Shown here: one piece after another, positions 15,838-18,449 of the stretch | How the letters are laid out: each line of letters opens with the position of its first letter | Position numbering within the stretch: position 1 is the stretch's first letter | From: Limnohabitans sp. | Lineage (GTDB): Bacteria > Pseudomonadota > Gammaproteobacteria > Burkholderiales > Burkholderiaceae_C | Direction of reading: 5' to 3' | Length of the DNA: 18,449 nucleotides | Assembly (NCBI GenBank): GCA_018883305.1 | Contig: VEQI01000021.1 | Span: 1 to 18,449 of the forward strand | Position numbers and translations under genes: made by a program | Notes under the pieces: generated by a model | Told to the model about the DNA's origin: nothing | Database searches by the model: none | The model's input: the letters and a program-made list of their open reading frames with translations, nothing else

Positions 15838-16782
15838 ATGAGCCAACTCGACACCCTCAAGCAATACACCACTGTTGTGGCCGATACCGGCGACTTTCAT
15901 CAACTTGCTCAGTTCAAGCCGCAGGACGCCACCACCAACCCCTCGCTCATTCTCAAGGCGGTGCAAAAGCCGGACTATCAACCCCTGTTGACAGCCAACC
16001 AGGCCCAGCACGGCAAGCTGCCGATGGATGAACGCATCGACCGTTTGTTGGTGCGTTTTGGGTGTGAAATTTTGTCGGTCATCCCAGGACGTGTTTCTAC
16101 TGAAGTGGACGCTCGTCTGAGTTTTGACACGGCGGCCACCGTGGCACGGGCTCGTCGGCTCATGGCGCTGTACCAGGCCGAAGGCGTGGCTCGCGAGCGC
16201 GTGCTGATCAAGATTGCTTCCACCTGGGAAGGTATCCAAGCGGCCGCCGAGCTGGAGCGCGAAGGCATTCGCACCAACCTCACCTTGTTGTTCTCCATGT
16301 GCCAGGCAGTGGCCTGTGGCCAGGCGCGCGTGCAACTCATTTCGCCCTTTGTGGGACGCATTTACGATTGGTATAAAAAATCAGCGGGTGCTGCCTGGGA
16401 TGAAGCTGCGCAGGCTGGTGTGAACGACCCAGGCGTCAAGTCCGTCACACAGATTTATCAGTATTACAAGCAACACGGCATCGCCACCGAAGTGATGGGC
16501 GCGAGCTTTCGGAATGTGGGCCAAATCCTGGCCTTGTCCGGCTGTGACTTGCTCACGATTAGTCCAGAGTTGCTGGCGCAATTGGCGGCCAACTCAGAAC
16601 CACTGACCCGCCATCTGGATGCCGTCATTGCTCGCGCCAAAGCTGTCCCCGCGCTGCACTACAACGAAGCCAGCTTCCGCCTGGCCCTCAACGAAGATGC
16701 CATGGCCACCGAGAAACTGGCCGAAGGCATTCGCGCGTTTTGTGGGGATGCGGTGAAGCTGGAAGCGTTGATGCAGGGGTGA
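15838..16782 (+). CDS. tal: Transaldolase
   Basis: This is a cytosolic enzyme of the non-oxidative pentose phosphate pathway that moves a dihydroxyacetone unit from sedoheptulose 7-phosphate to glyceraldehyde 3-phosphate. The 314 residues match the E. coli TalB class (317 residues). D16 lies in VVADTGDF, followed by DATTNPSLI with N34. The Schiff-base lysine K125 is in VLIKIASTWEGI, then come TNLTLLFSMCQAVAC, ISPFVGRIYDWYKK and a stretch around EVMGASFRNVGQI. All key catalytic residues are present, so this is a full-length active enzyme. The start is supported by homology (MSQLDTLKQYT) and by the GATAAT box 6 nt upstream; there is no Shine-Dalgarno. It is divergent from the GT9 operon and convergent with groL, sharing the hairpin terminator downstream. 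Sedoheptulose 7-phosphate is also the precursor of ADP-heptose, but a functional link to the neighbouring GT9 gene is not shown. Confidence 0.96.
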   Translation: MSQLDTLKQYTTVVADTGDFHQLAQFKPQDATTNPSLILKAVQKPDYQPLLTANQAQHGKLPMDERIDRLLVRFGCEILSVIPGRVSTEVDARLSFDTAATVARARRLMALYQAEGVARERVLIKIASTWEGIQAAAELEREGIRTNLTLLFSMCQAVACGQARVQLISPFVGRIYDWYKKSAGAAWDEAAQAGVNDPGVKSVTQIYQYYKQHGIATEVMGASFRNVGQILALSGCDLLTISPELLAQLAANSEPLTRHLDAVIARAKAVPALHYNEASFRLALNEDAMATEKLAEGIRAFCGDAVKLEALMQG

Positions 16783-16827
16783 ACGAACGATTTGAAACGC
16801 CTTGACCTGTCAGTTCTTTCGTGCAAT

Positions 16828-16855
16828 AAAAAAGGGCCGCTTCACAGCGGCCCTT
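16828..16855 (-). terminator. Intrinsic terminator of groL, usable in both directions
   Basis: The hairpin has stem arms AAGGGCCGC (16832-16840) and GCGGCCCTT (16847-16855) with a 6-nt loop. On the minus strand the stem is followed by a run of T residues (complement of the A run at 16828-16833 and AATAA before it), a classic Rho-independent terminator 31 nt after the groL stop. On the plus strand the stem is followed by TTCTCGTT, a poorer tail, so talB is probably terminated less efficiently by the same hairpin. Confidence 0.9.
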
Positions 16856-16886
16856 CTCGTTGAGTGAACAACTCAGGTGGGAGGCA

Positions 16887-18449
<1,563 letters not shown>

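Noticed and set aside
15778..16335. N-terminal extension of the GT9 gene to an upstream start at 16335
   Set aside because: It would run antisense through talB and over both promoter boxes; the extra sequence has no family match, while ATG 15777 gives a normal GT9 protein.

Overview
The window looks like chromosomal DNA from a betaproteobacterium of the Burkholderiales, most likely Comamonadaceae. The support is high GC content, a GroEL with the Burkholderiales-type sequence and GGM tail, an MdtABC/MuxABC efflux operon that carries its own outer-membrane factor, and the style of the talB and LPS-type glycosyltransferase genes. This placement comes from remembered protein families, not a search. 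No tRNA, rRNA, CRISPR array or complete insertion sequence was seen.

Layout. (1) 1-9039, plus strand: a tightly packed tripartite RND efflux operon. It has a periplasmic adaptor (mdtA-like, 5' end cut by the window), two different RND pumps (mdtB- and mdtC-like) and an outer-membrane lipoprotein channel (NodT/OprM class). The order matches mdtABC of enterics and muxABC-opmB of Pseudomonas. (2) 9051-10223, minus strand: cca, a tRNA CCA-adding enzyme that has kept its nucleotidyltransferase half but lost the usual HD phosphohydrolase signature. (3) 10247-10322: a perfect 21-bp inverted repeat with a 34-nt loop, a REP/MITE-like element in the divergent promoter region. (4) 10366-12290, plus strand: a two-gene unit of a membrane-anchored BNR/sialidase-like protein and an unrecognised multi-pass membrane protein, joined by an ATGA overlap. 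(5) 12323-15777, minus strand: a two-gene glycosylation unit of a GT9 (heptosyltransferase-like) enzyme and a GtrA-GT-C (ArnT/PMT-like) fusion, joined by a GTGA overlap. (6) 15838-16782, plus strand: transaldolase, divergent from the GT9 gene. (7) 16887 to the right edge, minus strand: groL, with a strong shared terminator at its 3' end and an apparent 2-nt deletion close to the window edge.

How the parts work together. The efflux genes encode one complete envelope-spanning machine. The GT9 and GtrA-GT-C proteins probably act on LPS or another lipid-linked glycan: the GtrA part would flip a polyprenyl-phosphate sugar and the fused GT-C part would use it on the periplasmic side. The sialidase-like gene and its membrane partner converge on this unit and could belong to the same envelope-glycan function, but that is inference. 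talB, cca and groL are housekeeping genes.

The most unusual points are the flippase-transferase fusion, the HD-less Cca, the hairpin element between divergent promoters, the GT9 Asp-to-Ser change, GATAAT-type -10 boxes placed so close to start codons that leaderless transcripts are likely, and the groL frameshift. I did not find strong evidence for a wholly new multi-gene system.
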